Part shown: piece by piece, positions 16,876 through 25,121 of the stretch
Layout of the letters: each line of letters opens with the position of its first letter
How positions within the stretch are numbered: position 1 is the stretch's first letter
Source: Azoarcus sp. Aa7
GTDB lineage: Bacteria > Pseudomonadota > Gammaproteobacteria > Burkholderiales > Rhodocyclaceae
Assembly: GCF_014822185.1 (NCBI RefSeq)
Contig: NZ_QVLR01000041.1
Coordinates: forward strand, 1-64,000
DNA length: 64,000 nt
Reading direction: 5' to 3'
Notes under the pieces: model-generated
What the model saw: the letters and a program-made list of their open reading frames with translations, nothing else
Told to the model about the DNA's origin: nothing
Databases searched by the model: none
Program-made: the position numbers and the translations under genes

Positions 16876-17838
16876 CTACATATAAAGAATCACGAGATCG
16901 TTGATGACCGAGGGCCGTTCGTTGCCAACGACATGGGTCGTCACTTCCAGCGTCAGCTGCATGCCTTTCGCGAGCTTCTCGACCGACTTCACTCGCGCCC
17001 TTGCGTGGATGCGAGACCCCGCGGGCACCGGAGAAGGGAAGCGCAGGCGGTCGGAGCCGTAATTCACCATGTTGTTGAAGCCGGTGACCTCGAAACCGAG
17101 CGGCATCTTCAGGCGCGACTGCAGGATCTGCACCAATGCGCCATGTGCGATGGTTCCGCCGAAGGGGCTCTGTCTGGCAGCGCGCTCCGGGTCCGTGTGG
17201 ATCCAGTAGTCGTCGCCCGAGAGTTTCGCGAATTCGTCGATCAGCGCCTGGTCGACGACGACCTGCGTGCTCCACGGCGTGAAGACATCGCTCACCAGCG
17301 ACTTCATCGCCGCCTCGTCGTCGAATCGCACCTGCCGCACGCTGGTCGCGGCGATTTCCGCGGCGACTTTCGCTTCGGCCTCTGCCGCGAGCGCCTCGGG
17401 CGTGCTGTCGACACGGGCGGGAAAGTCTTTCTCCGCCGCCGTGAAGCGCAACAGCGTGGCACCATCCGCACGTACCTTGTCGAACACCGGCTTCACACGC
17501 ATGCCGATGCGAATCTCGGCTTCATCCAGTCCGACCAGTGTCGTGTTGATGCGCACGCCCTCGTCCAGTTCGACCACCGCGAGCTTCTGCGGCATCTCGT
17601 CGGCGAAGTCGGGCAAGGTCGGGATGCGCGCCACGGTGTAAGAGTAAAGCTGGCCCGCACCCGACACGTCCCGCCATTCGACGTCATGCGAAAAGCAGCG
17701 GTCGCAGTGGCGGCGCGGGTAGAAGATCCAGTGCCCGCACGCGTTGCAATGCGGGATCCGGAGCACGCCCTCCTTCAGGGCGTTCCAGAAGGGTGCCGAG
17801 ATCTCGGTCGGGGCCGGCATCGGTTTGTTCATCGACAT
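16876..17838 (-). CDS. DUF35 (zinc ribbon/OB-fold) - MaoC fusion protein, aldolase partner
   Basis: About 320 residues from the ATG at 17838, with AGGGAG upstream. The N-terminal part is a DUF35 protein: a zinc ribbon with Cys31, Cys34, Cys45 and Cys48, then an OB-fold to about residue 130. The C-terminal part is a MaoC-like hot-dog domain with YWIHTDPERA and GGTIAHGALVQIL. Steroid side-chain aldolases need a DUF35 partner, and MaoC proteins hydrate the enoyl-CoA substrate, so one protein may do both jobs. It begins 5 nt after the aldolase gene. In mycobacterial ChsH2 the MaoC domain comes first. Confidence 0.85.
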   Translation of the reverse strand: MSMNKPMPAPTEISAPFWNALKEGVLRIPHCNACGHWIFYPRRHCDRCFSHDVEWRDVSGAGQLYSYTVARIPTLPDFADEMPQKLAVVELDEGVRINTTLVGLDEAEIRIGMRVKPVFDKVRADGATLLRFTAAEKDFPARVDSTPEALAAEAEAKVAAEIAATSVRQVRFDDEAAMKSLVSDVFTPWSTQVVVDQALIDEFAKLSGDDYWIHTDPERAARQSPFGGTIAHGALVQILQSRLKMPLGFEVTGFNNMVNYGSDRLRFPSPVPAGSRIHARARVKSVEKLAKGMQLTLEVTTHVVGNERPSVINDLVILYM

Positions 17839-17843
17839 GTTCG

Positions 17844-19055
17844 TCACGCTCCCTGCAGGATCAAGGCGCCCTGCTCGCTCATCACGCCGCCGGTGCCGGA
17901 GACATAGACCCGGTCGCAACGCTTCAACTGACGATCGCCCGAGCGGCCCGCGAGCTGGGTGAAGGCCTCGATCACCTGCGACATGCCGCCGGCCGAACCG
18001 GCCTGGCCGAAGCTCAATTGACCGCCGTGCGTGTTCATCGGGAAATTCCCGCGCCAGGTCAGGTCGTGCTCGCGCACGAAGCGCATGCCCTCGCCCTTTT
18101 CGCAGAAGCCCGCGTCCTCGAGCGTCAGCAGCACGGTGATCGTGTAGCAGTCATAGATCTGCGCGGCATCGACGTCGCCCGGCTTGAGCCCGGCCATCTC
18201 GAAGGCGCGGCGCGATGCGGGGCCGATCGGCGTCTCGGTCATCTCGGCCGCATAGGACGGCGACTTGAACGCGAGGTGTTCGCCGAAGCCCGTGACGAAG
18301 GCCGGCCGGTTGCGCGCACGGGCCGCGACCTCCTTCGACGCGACGATCACTGCCGCCCCGCCCGCCACCGGCATCACGATCTCCAGCACATGCAGCGGGT
18401 CGGCCACCATCTTGCTCCCGAGCACCTCTTCGGCCGTCAGCGGCTTGCCGAAGAACATCGCATCGGGGTTCGTCAGCGCATTGGTGCGCTGGTCGACGGC
18501 GATCTTCGCCATCGCAGCCGGATCGTAGCCGTAACGGGCCGCATAGCGCTGCGCGATCATCGCGTAGCCGGTGTTCTGGCCCATGTGACCGTAGGGTAAA
18601 TCGAACTCCGCCTCGGGCGCGCCGAACGCAGTGCTGTGCCCGCCGAAACGCATCGCCCGCGCCATCCAGGCCGGATCCTCTTCGGGGCCGAAAGGCGCCA
18701 TGCGCGCCGGCAGCACGCACAGCACCGCCTGGCACAGGCCAAGTTCGATCGCCGCCGCTGCGCGCCAGATCATCCCGACTGAAGTCGTACCACCGAGATC
18801 GACCACCTCGGCGAAGTTGAGCCGCATCCCGAGGTATTCGGCGGCCATCGCCGGCACGAAGACGGAGGCCTCGTGGAACTGCGGCCCGTTGATGACCAGG
18901 CCGTCGAGATCCGACGCCTTCAACCCCGCATCCTGCAGTGCGCGCGCCGCGAGATCCGCCACCTGCTCGAGGTGGAACATGCGCGGCGCGGTCGCGTACT
19001 TTTCCGGCTTGTACTGCGCCGCCCCGACGATCGCGGCCTGTCCTTTCAGTCCCAT
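17844..19055 (-). CDS. Thiolase-fold steroid side-chain aldolase, Ltp2/SCP-x-like
   Basis: A 403-residue thiolase-superfamily protein of the lipid-transfer group. The usual nucleophilic cysteine position reads DLGGTTSVGM, so it is not a normal thiolase. Other signatures are IYDCYTITVLLTLEDAGFC and NTHGGQLSFGQAGSAGGM. Ltp2 cleaves a 17-hydroxy-C22 CoA ester to a 17-keto steroid and propionyl-CoA. Adjacency to a DUF35-MaoC gene supports this retro-aldol role. An operator-like site lies about 80 nt upstream. Confidence 0.85.
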   Translation of the reverse strand: MGLKGQAAIVGAAQYKPEKYATAPRMFHLEQVADLAARALQDAGLKASDLDGLVINGPQFHEASVFVPAMAAEYLGMRLNFAEVVDLGGTTSVGMIWRAAAAIELGLCQAVLCVLPARMAPFGPEEDPAWMARAMRFGGHSTAFGAPEAEFDLPYGHMGQNTGYAMIAQRYAARYGYDPAAMAKIAVDQRTNALTNPDAMFFGKPLTAEEVLGSKMVADPLHVLEIVMPVAGGAAVIVASKEVAARARNRPAFVTGFGEHLAFKSPSYAAEMTETPIGPASRRAFEMAGLKPGDVDAAQIYDCYTITVLLTLEDAGFCEKGEGMRFVREHDLTWRGNFPMNTHGGQLSFGQAGSAGGMSQVIEAFTQLAGRSGDRQLKRCDRVYVSGTGGVMSEQGALILQGA

Positions 19056-19134
19056 GTCAGCCCCTGTTCGCGATTCTTGCCATTGCCGTTACCGGCGATG
19101 GAGGAACGATGCCATAGGCCGAGGCAGCCGGTAA

Positions 19135-19150
19135 TCGTCCAGATCGACTA
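19135..19150. promoter_or_regulatory. Operator-like site 2, before the aldolase operon
   Basis: TCGTCC-agat-CGACTA. One position departs from the consensus (C instead of R at the start of the right half-site). Confidence 0.65.
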
Positions 19151-19260
19151 GGCGCGCCGATGTGTGGTGCCCGTCGGTATGAGTCTAGTCCGCATGAATG
19201 ATGCGTCGCCGGCGGGGTACCGGAAACTCCGTTCACGATCTACGCGACGGAGAACAGCAA

Positions 19261-19548
19261 GTGGAGAAGCTCATACCCTTGATCGGCCTCATCGGCCTGA
19301 TCGGTCTTGCCGGACTCGCCGGCATCAAGTCGCCGGTCGCACGCTCGCGTCCGGGCGCAGCGATTCGCCTGCTGGGGATACTCGGCCTGGCGGGCTTGAG
19401 CGGCATCTGGATTCCGGGGGCGGGCGCAATGGGAGCCTTCGGCGCGCTCGGACTGTGGAACCATCAGTCCGAGCGCCTCGCCCTGTGGGGGCGCCTGGGC
19501 TGGGCGGGGCTGTTCGGCGTGCCTTTCGCGCTGGCTGCCGTCGTCTAA
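19261..19548 (+). CDS. Small hydrophobic membrane protein
   Basis: About 95 residues from a GTG at 19261 preceded by CGGAGAA. A longer frame from 19198 is possible but lacks a ribosome-binding site. Leu/Ile/Gly-rich segments near residues 4-20, 35-55 and 75-93 suggest three membrane passes. It stands alone between the aldolase operon and the convergent GMC oxidoreductase. No family recognised; function unknown. Confidence 0.5.
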   Translation: MEKLIPLIGLIGLIGLAGLAGIKSPVARSRPGAAIRLLGILGLAGLSGIWIPGAGAMGAFGALGLWNHQSERLALWGRLGWAGLFGVPFALAAVV

Positions 19549-19566
19549 CCGGCTGGCGGAGACCGC

Positions 19567-21171
19567 CTAGTTTCGCTCGGCGCGGATAAATCCGGCCGCG
19601 CGTTCGCCGATCATGATGGCCGCCGCGTTGGTGTTGCCGGAGATCAGCCGCGGCATCACCGAAGCGTCCGCCACGCGCAGGCCGGCGACGCCGCGCACCG
19701 CGAGCTGCGGGTCGACCACTGCCGCCTCGTCGTCACCCATGCGGCAGGTGCCCACCGGATGGTGTCCGGTAGTTCCGGCGCGCCGGGCGTAGTCGGCAAG
19801 CTGCTCCGGCGTCGCGGCACCCATGCCGGGATAGACCTCGCTCGCGGTGATCGCGGCCAGCTCCGGCGCCGCGGCGATGCGCCGCGCCCACGCCATGCCG
19901 GCGAGCGTGAGCTCCAGGTCGTGCTCGGTGCTCAGGTAGTTCATGCGCACGAGCGGCTTGTCGGCCGGATCGGCGGACGCCAGCGCGATCGACCCGCGCG
20001 AAGTGGGACGGCAGACGTTCGGCGCGAGCGTGTAGCCGGGGAAGGCGTGCAGCGACTTCTTCTCGCCATCCAGATCGCCCGACAGCGGCAGTACGTGGAA
20101 CTGGATGTCCGGCCGCAGGACCTCCGGTCGGCTGCGCAGGAAGATCCCGACCTCGGCGGCGGGCATGGTCATCGCCCCGCGCTTGCGCAGCAGATACTGC
20201 AGCACCTCGAGCAGCACCCGCGCGCCGCCGAGCCGGCCGTTCATCGATGGCTGCCCGTCCCTGAGGCGCCACATCAGCGGCACGACGAGGTGGTCCTGCA
20301 GGTTTCGGCCGACGCCGGGCGAATCGACGCGCACCGCGATGCCGTGGCGGGCGAGTTCGCTGCCTGGCCCGATCCCGGAGAGCATGAGGATCTGCGGCGT
20401 GACGATCGCGCCGGCGCACAGGATCACCTCGGCCCGCGCGCGGGCTTCACGCACCACGCTCCCGACGCGGTAAGACACGCCGACCGTCCGCTGTCCCTCG
20501 ATGAGCACGCGGTTCACCGCCGCGCCGGTGCGGATCTCCAAATTCGCGCGGTTGCGCGCCGGCCGCAGGTAGCCGTGTGCAGCCGAGCATCGGCGCGCCC
20601 CGGACAGGGTCGCCTGGTACGGCCCGACTCCTTCCTGGCTTGCGCCGTTGAAGTCGCGCGTGCGCGGAATTCCGGCCTGTTCGGCAGCCCGCATCAGGAC
20701 TGCGGCGAGCGGTGACGGATCGACCAGGTCGGACACGACGATCGGCCCGTCATCGCCATGATGCGCGTCGGTGATGGCGACGTTGCGCTCCATGCGCAGG
20801 AAATGCGGCGCCACGTCCTCCCAGCCCCAGCCTCGCGCGCCATCCGCCAACCAGTCGTCGTAGTCCTCGCGCTGGCCGCGGATGTACAACAGGCCGTTGA
20901 TCGCGGAGCTGCCGCCGAGCACCTTTCCGCGCGGCAGCGGAATCCTGCGCCCCCCGAGGCCGGGCTCGGCCGCCGTCTCGTAGGCCCAATTGAACGCGCT
21001 GTCCGGCTCCTGCGTCTTGCCCCAGCCGGCGGGCATGTCGATCATCAGGTTGTTGTCGCGCCCACCGGCTTCCAGCAGCAACACGCGACAGGCCACATCC
21101 TCCGAGAGGCGGGCGGCCACAGCGCACCCGGCACTCCCGCCGCCGACGACGATGTAGTCGAATAGCTCCAC
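19567..21171 (-). CDS. GMC-family FAD-dependent alcohol oxidoreductase
   Basis: A 534-residue protein. The FAD dinucleotide-binding motif GGGSAGCAVAARLSED is at the N-terminus. The GMC signature PRGKVLGGSSAINGLLYIRG follows near residue 80, and a C-terminal catalytic His is in TTGHHPVGTCRMG with a partner in SGNTNAAAIMIGERAA. Such enzymes oxidise primary or secondary alcohols. In this setting a terminal side-chain alcohol or ring hydroxyl is a reasonable guess. It is cotranscribed with the nitroreductase, 1 nt apart. Confidence 0.85.
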   Translation of the reverse strand: MELFDYIVVGGGSAGCAVAARLSEDVACRVLLLEAGGRDNNLMIDMPAGWGKTQEPDSAFNWAYETAAEPGLGGRRIPLPRGKVLGGSSAINGLLYIRGQREDYDDWLADGARGWGWEDVAPHFLRMERNVAITDAHHGDDGPIVVSDLVDPSPLAAVLMRAAEQAGIPRTRDFNGASQEGVGPYQATLSGARRCSAAHGYLRPARNRANLEIRTGAAVNRVLIEGQRTVGVSYRVGSVVREARARAEVILCAGAIVTPQILMLSGIGPGSELARHGIAVRVDSPGVGRNLQDHLVVPLMWRLRDGQPSMNGRLGGARVLLEVLQYLLRKRGAMTMPAAEVGIFLRSRPEVLRPDIQFHVLPLSGDLDGEKKSLHAFPGYTLAPNVCRPTSRGSIALASADPADKPLVRMNYLSTEHDLELTLAGMAWARRIAAAPELAAITASEVYPGMGAATPEQLADYARRAGTTGHHPVGTCRMGDDEAAVVDPQLAVRGVAGLRVADASVMPRLISGNTNAAAIMIGERAAGFIRAERN

Positions 21172-21172
21172 C

Positions 21173-21865
21173 TCAGCCCTCCCGGATCACGGTGCAGGCC
21201 TCCACATCCCGTGGCAGGCGCAGCGCATTGACCGGCGCGGCAGGATCGGGGCGACCGAAGGACATCCCGAACAGAAGCTGCCACCCCGGTTCGATCCCGA
21301 ACTCGGCGCGAACGAGGTCGGGATGGAAGCTCAACGCCGTCTGCGGGCAGCTGGCGTAGCCCATGCTGGTCAGCGCGAGCATGAAGGTCTGCGCGCACAT
21401 GCCCAGATCGGCCGCTTCGCGGGTGCCGGCACCGGGCGAGAGGAAGAAGAAGGCCGCGTGCGGCGCGTCGAAGAAGCGGTAGTTGCGCATGAACTGCGCC
21501 AATCGCCCCGCCTTGTCCTCGCGTGGGATGCCCGCGGCGCGGTACAAGGCGTCGGCGGCCGCGAACTGGCGCGCCTGCTGGACGCCCTCGTAGCGACCGT
21601 CGTACGGGAAATCCGGCTTCATGCGCCCGGCGCCCATGGCCTCGCTGATCGCCGCAGCCAGCCGGTCGCGCAGCGCCCCGCCGGCGACCACGATTTTCCA
21701 CGGCTGCGTGTTGCAATTCGAGGGCGCGCGGCAGGCCAGGCTCAGTGCGCGCTCGATGTCGACGCGGGGCAGCGGCACGGACAGGAAGGCGCGCGTGGAC
21801 ACGCGGCGCCCGACGAGTTCGGCAAAGCTCGTGGCGAACGATTCTTTTGACTCAGAGTTCAGCAT
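21173..21865 (-). CDS. Nitroreductase-family flavoprotein
   Basis: A 230-residue protein with the FMN-binding pattern RRVSTRAF near the N-terminus, CRAPSNCNTQPWK and a C-terminal MSFGRPDPAAPVN segment. This matches NAD(P)H-dependent nitroreductases such as NfsB/BluB relatives. The physiological substrate could be an enone or quinone; nothing in the sequence fixes it. It is last but one in a three-gene minus-strand set with an enoyl-CoA hydratase and the GMC enzyme. Confidence 0.82.
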   Translation of the reverse strand: MLNSESKESFATSFAELVGRRVSTRAFLSVPLPRVDIERALSLACRAPSNCNTQPWKIVVAGGALRDRLAAAISEAMGAGRMKPDFPYDGRYEGVQQARQFAAADALYRAAGIPREDKAGRLAQFMRNYRFFDAPHAAFFFLSPGAGTREAADLGMCAQTFMLALTSMGYASCPQTALSFHPDLVRAEFGIEPGWQLLFGMSFGRPDPAAPVNALRLPRDVEACTVIREG

Positions 21866-21889
21866 CGGAGGATTCCTCGTCGTCGGCAG

Positions 21890-22681
21890 TCAGCGGCCTT
21901 CCCAGACCGGCGCGCGCTTCTCGTTGAAGGCCATGATGCCTTCGACGACGTCGCGACTCGCGCGCATCGCCTCGATCGCCGTGAAGCCACCCGCATCCTG
22001 GCGGCGGATCGCCTCGTCCAGAGGCAGCGCGAGGCCTTCGCGCACGGCCGCCTTGGTGGCGCGCAAGGCAAGCGGCGCGTTCGCGCACAGCAGATCGCAC
22101 CACCGCGCCACCGCCGCATCCATGCCTCCCTCGTCGACCACCTCGTTGATCAGCCCCCACGCCTCGGCCTGGCTGGCACCGATGGTGCGCCCCGTCAGCA
22201 GGAGATCCGTCGCGCGCTTGATGCCGATCTGGCGGGGCAGCCGGTGCATGCCGCCAGCGTAGGCAACGGCGCCGATGCGCGGCTCGGGCAGGGCAAAGCT
22301 GGAATTACGCGTCGCGAGAACGATGTCGCAGGCGAGCGCGACTTCGAACCCGCCGCCCATCGCAATGCCTTCGACGGCCGCGATGACGGGCTTGTCGAGG
22401 CTGAAGCGGCTGGTGAGCCCGCCGTAGCCGCTGTCGGGAATCTTGTAGGGCGCCCCACCCTCCAGCGCCGTGCGCATCGCGCGGATGTCCCCGCCCGCCG
22501 AGAATGCGCGCCCGCCCGCACCACGGACGACGGCGATCCAGAGTTCATCATTACCCGCGAAGGCGTCGAAGGCTTCCGCCATGAGCGCCTGCGTTTCCGG
22601 ATCGAGGGCGTTCATCGCCTCGGGACGGTTGATGGTGACAGTCATCACGCGACCGTCGATGCGGGTCAGTACCTTGCTCAT
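21890..22681 (-). CDS. Enoyl-CoA hydratase/isomerase, EchA19-like
   Basis: A 263-residue crotonase-fold protein with GGRAFSAGGDIRAM, VEGIAMGGGFEVALACDI and LPEPRIGAVAYAGGMHRLPR. It keeps the first catalytic glutamate position (GGGFE). A hydratase role in side-chain beta-oxidation is likely from context, by analogy with EchA19. It is the first gene of the set with the nitroreductase (24 nt) and GMC genes. About 186 nt separate it from the TetR gene end. Confidence 0.82.
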   Translation of the reverse strand: MSKVLTRIDGRVMTVTINRPEAMNALDPETQALMAEAFDAFAGNDELWIAVVRGAGGRAFSAGGDIRAMRTALEGGAPYKIPDSGYGGLTSRFSLDKPVIAAVEGIAMGGGFEVALACDIVLATRNSSFALPEPRIGAVAYAGGMHRLPRQIGIKRATDLLLTGRTIGASQAEAWGLINEVVDEGGMDAAVARWCDLLCANAPLALRATKAAVREGLALPLDEAIRRQDAGGFTAIEAMRASRDVVEGIMAFNEKRAPVWEGR

Positions 22682-22867
22682 CAGGGCAACCTCGGGGATT
22701 CATTGGGATCGGACGAGCCCAGTATAGGGAGCCACGCGGGTAACCGTGACTCGCATTCCCGGCAGTGCCGGAATCGATGCAAGCAGCTGGTTTTACGAAA
22801 AAAAATTGGTAAATGTCGCAATTCGGCCGCGACGCTGTCGCGTTCTGCGGATGCAATCTGCGGCCTT

Positions 22868-23545
22868 TCAGGGCGTCGCTGCGAATCCGAGCGCGCCGAG
22901 CGCCATCCCCTGCAGGCAATCGAGGAACGCAGACTGGCTGACGCGTTCGGGCGCATCCTCCAGTGCCACCCGTATCGTTGCGCGCATGGCCATGCCCAGC
23001 ATGTAGGCGGCCATGTCGCTGTGGGCAGAATCGAGAGCGGGAACGTACAGCCTCACGAATGCCCCCCACGCCTCATCGACGTACTCACTGGTGTTTTGGT
23101 AGGGCCCGAGCCGGAGCCCGACCTGAAGCTCGGGGTGATACTTGAGGTGGAATTCGCGGTTCAGTCGCTGAAGGCGGAGTTCCTGCCGGATCATGTTGGC
23201 GAGGATCTCGCGCAGAGCGGCGGCCAGCGGCAGGCCGACGACACGCTCACGCAGCGCCGGTATATGGACCGTAGCCTCTTCGTGCAGGATGTGGTCGAAG
23301 GCGAGGCTGACGACCGCGTCCTTGTTGGGGAAATACTGGTAGATCGAACCGACGGCGACCCCGGAAACCTCGGCGAGGCGATTGACCGTCAAGGCGTCGG
23401 CCCCCTCCTTCTCCAGAATCTGCAGGCATGCTTCGACCAGCGCAGCCACAAGCGAGCGCGAACGCGACTGCGATGGCAGTTTGCGCGGCGCCGGCAGCGC
23501 GGCCTTCGCCTTCTCGTCTTCACGGATGGACTTCCTGTTTGCCAT
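22868..23545 (-). CDS. TetR-family transcriptional regulator
   Basis: About 225 residues from the ATG at 23545 (MANRKSIRED). The longer frame upstream has no family support. The helix-turn-helix lies near residues 40-75, with LTVNRLAEVSGVAVGSIYQYFPNKDAVV. The C-terminal ligand domain is longer than average and resembles regulators of fatty-acid or steroid CoA genes. It is divergent from the sulfatase-maturation operon and upstream of the hydratase-nitroreductase-GMC set, which are candidate targets. Confidence 0.85.
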   Translation of the reverse strand: MANRKSIREDEKAKAALPAPRKLPSQSRSRSLVAALVEACLQILEKEGADALTVNRLAEVSGVAVGSIYQYFPNKDAVVSLAFDHILHEEATVHIPALRERVVGLPLAAALREILANMIRQELRLQRLNREFHLKYHPELQVGLRLGPYQNTSEYVDEAWGAFVRLYVPALDSAHSDMAAYMLGMAMRATIRVALEDAPERVSQSAFLDCLQGMALGALGFAATP

Positions 23546-23747
23546 GAGAATGCGAGGCCTCCCTGAGCCTATTCCGGGGTCGCCTCGTATCCCACGGAAA
23601 ATCAGATAGTTGAAGCACAAACGCAGGCCCCGGCAATGCGAATTCCGGCGCGGCGCGGCGGCTCCCATACTTTCCCTCACTGCTGCGGCGGCGTAAATCC
23701 TGTCGCCGCGAACAATGCGATCAACTCTAGCAAACGGGGGACGATGC

Positions 23748-25121
23748 GTGAGCACGACCGGAATTGCGGCAGCCCGACGATATGCTCCGGCGCCAGCTAG
23801 CTTGAGCGGGAGCGCGGACCCATCCGCTGCGGCATCCCGGCAGCCCCGCTGTAACCTCCCTCCGCTGCCCCCGGGCCGGCACTACCGCTTCCACGTTATG
23901 GTGAAGCCGGCCGGTGCGCTGTGCAATCTCGACTGCCCGTACTGCTTCTACCTGCACAAGAGCGAGCTGCTCGGCCACGCCCGAAACGCGCGCATCGACG
24001 ACGCGCTGCTCGAGGCGCATATCCGCCAGTACATCGAGGCGCAGACGGGCGACGAGGTGGTCTTCTCGTGGCAGGGCGGCGAACCCACCGTGATGGGCCT
24101 GGACTTCTTCCGCCGTGTGATCGAGCTGCAGGCCCGCCACCGCAAGCCCGGCCAGCGGATCGAGAACGACCTGCAGACCAACGGCCTGCTCCTCGACGAC
24201 GAGTGGGTCGCCTTTCTGAAAGCGCACGGCTTCGCTGTGGGCCTGAGCGTCGACGGCACGCGCGAACTGCATGACCGCTACCGGCCGACCAAGGGCGGCG
24301 AGCCGACCTTCGATCGCGTGATCGCCGCCGCGGAGCGACTGGCGGCCGCCGAGGTGCCCTTCGCGCTGCTGTGCGTCGTCAATCGCGACGTCGCCCGCGC
24401 GCCGCTGGACGTCTATCGCGGCCTGCGCGCGATTCCCGGCACCTTCCGCATCCAGTTCACGCCCTGCGTCGAGACGCGGGACTTCACCCTGCGCGCGCCC
24501 GGCCTGCAACGCGACGCCGCGATGCCGCCCCTCGGCGCCCCGCGCACGCGGCCGGAACACCCGCTGTCCATCGTCACCGAGTGGTCCGTCGATGCACGCG
24601 ACTACGGCGACTTCCTTACAACCGTGTGGCGTGAGTGGCTCGCGCACGACTTCGGGCGCGTGCACATCAACGTCTTCGAGACGGCCGTCGCGCAATCGCT
24701 CGGTCTGCCGGCGCAGATGTGCACGAGCGCCCCGGTCTGCGGCAAGGCGATGGCGCTGGAGCACGACGGCGAACTCTACGCCTGCGATCACTTCGTCTAT
24801 CCCGAATTCCGCCTCGGCAACATCCGCGAGATCAATGAAGGCGACCTCGCATTCTCGCAGCGGCAGACCGACTTCGGCCTCGCCAAGCACGACAGCCTGC
24901 CCGGGTTCTGCCGCCGCTGCCCACACCTGAACCTGTGCTGGGGCGAGTGCCCCAAGAACCGCCTGCTGCGCACACCCGACGGCGAAGTGGGCCTCAACTA
25001 CCTGTGCGAGGGGCTGCAGGCCTTCTACGCGCAGGTTGCCCAGAACATGCCGGAAATCCGGCGCCGGCTCGGCGTCCCGACGCCGAGCGCCATACCCCCA
25101 ACCAGAGGAGACACCCGATGA
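23748..25121 (+). CDS. Radical SAM anaerobic sulfatase-maturating enzyme (anSME/AtsB-like)
   Basis: About 457 residues from the GTG at 23748, which has GGGGGAC upstream; an ATG at 23715 is the alternative. The radical-SAM cluster motif CNLDCPYC places Cys59, Cys63 and Cys66. The C-terminal SPASM-type region carries many cysteines (CTSAPVCGK, YACDHFVYPEFRLGN, FCRRCPHLNLCWGECPKNR). anSMEs oxidise the active-site Ser or Cys of a sulfatase to formylglycine without O2. Its stop overlaps the start of the sulfatase by 4 nt. Confidence 0.9.
   Translation: MSTTGIAAARRYAPAPASLSGSADPSAAASRQPRCNLPPLPPGRHYRFHVMVKPAGALCNLDCPYCFYLHKSELLGHARNARIDDALLEAHIRQYIEAQTGDEVVFSWQGGEPTVMGLDFFRRVIELQARHRKPGQRIENDLQTNGLLLDDEWVAFLKAHGFAVGLSVDGTRELHDRYRPTKGGEPTFDRVIAAAERLAAAEVPFALLCVVNRDVARAPLDVYRGLRAIPGTFRIQFTPCVETRDFTLRAPGLQRDAAMPPLGAPRTRPEHPLSIVTEWSVDARDYGDFLTTVWREWLAHDFGRVHINVFETAVAQSLGLPAQMCTSAPVCGKAMALEHDGELYACDHFVYPEFRLGNIREINEGDLAFSQRQTDFGLAKHDSLPGFCRRCPHLNLCWGECPKNRLLRTPDGEVGLNYLCEGLQAFYAQVAQNMPEIRRRLGVPTPSAIPPTRGDTR

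Noticed and set aside
22720-22740. A possible eleventh operator (GGATCGGACGAGCCC) upstream of the 22681 hydratase
   Set aside because: Only one half-site (TCGTCC read in reverse) matches; the other half does not, so it is not counted.
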